From positions 573,163-637,162 of the forward strand of contig VWZL01000529.1 in NCBI GenBank assembly GCA_013396915.1: a DNA stretch of 64,000 nt, read 5' to 3'; not shown here. More notes on this DNA, generated by a model. That model was not told where the DNA came from. It saw only the letters and a list, made by a program, of their open reading frames with translations, and ran no database searches. This DNA is from Stercorarius parasiticus. Taxonomy: Eukaryota; Chordata; Aves; Charadriiformes; Stercorariidae. Position 1 is the first letter of the stretch.

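Overview
The window is one long internal stretch of a single vertebrate gene, titin (TTN), read on the plus strand. I place 87 coding exons (numbered w1-w87 here), about 42.2 kb of coding sequence or 14,077 whole codons, that join in one reading frame with no stop or frameshift seen. Both ends of the gene lie outside. Two CR1 retroposon fragments (12409-12735 on the minus strand and 31942-32172 on the plus strand), together with short introns, point to a bird or another CR1-bearing sauropsid; I cannot name the species.

Layout. (1) 1-375: intron or upstream sequence that may hold the internal 'Cronos' titin promoter. (2) 376-7463, exons w1-w12: ten immunoglobulin (Ig) domains of the distal, stiff part of the I-band. 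(3) 7567-16082, w13-w30: the I-band/A-band transition, 13 domains in the order 3 Fn3, Ig, 2 Fn3, Ig, 6 Fn3. (4) 16180-36511, w31-w66: the D-zone, six 7-domain super-repeats (Ig-Fn3-Fn3-Ig-Fn3-Fn3-Fn3). (5) 36625-64000, w67-w87: the C-zone, 11-domain super-repeats (Ig-Fn3-Fn3-Ig-Fn3-Fn3-Fn3-Ig-Fn3-Fn3-Fn3); seven are complete and the first Ig of an eighth is cut by the right edge. I count 143 domains, 46 Ig and 97 Fn3.

Exon structure changes along the gene. On the left most exons carry exactly one domain. An exon of 2,967 bp (w65) carries ten domains, and the last exon (w87) is open for 16,784 bp to the window edge with 56 complete domains and no intron. Every intron between domains is phase 1; introns inside domains are mostly phase 0 or 2.

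Function (established for the family): titin spans half a sarcomere from Z-disc to M-line. The I-band Ig chain acts as a spring element. The A-band Fn3/Ig super-repeats bind myosin, and the first Ig of each C-zone super-repeat binds myosin-binding protein C. The roughly 3.25 kb (11-domain, about 43 nm) repeat matches the thick-filament period.

I found no second gene, RNA gene or unrelated system. The points most worth checking are the putative internal promoter with an in-frame ATG at 357, the unknown base exactly at the donor of w86, the 33-nt micro-exon w46, and introns that recur at the same sites inside paralogous Fn3 domains.
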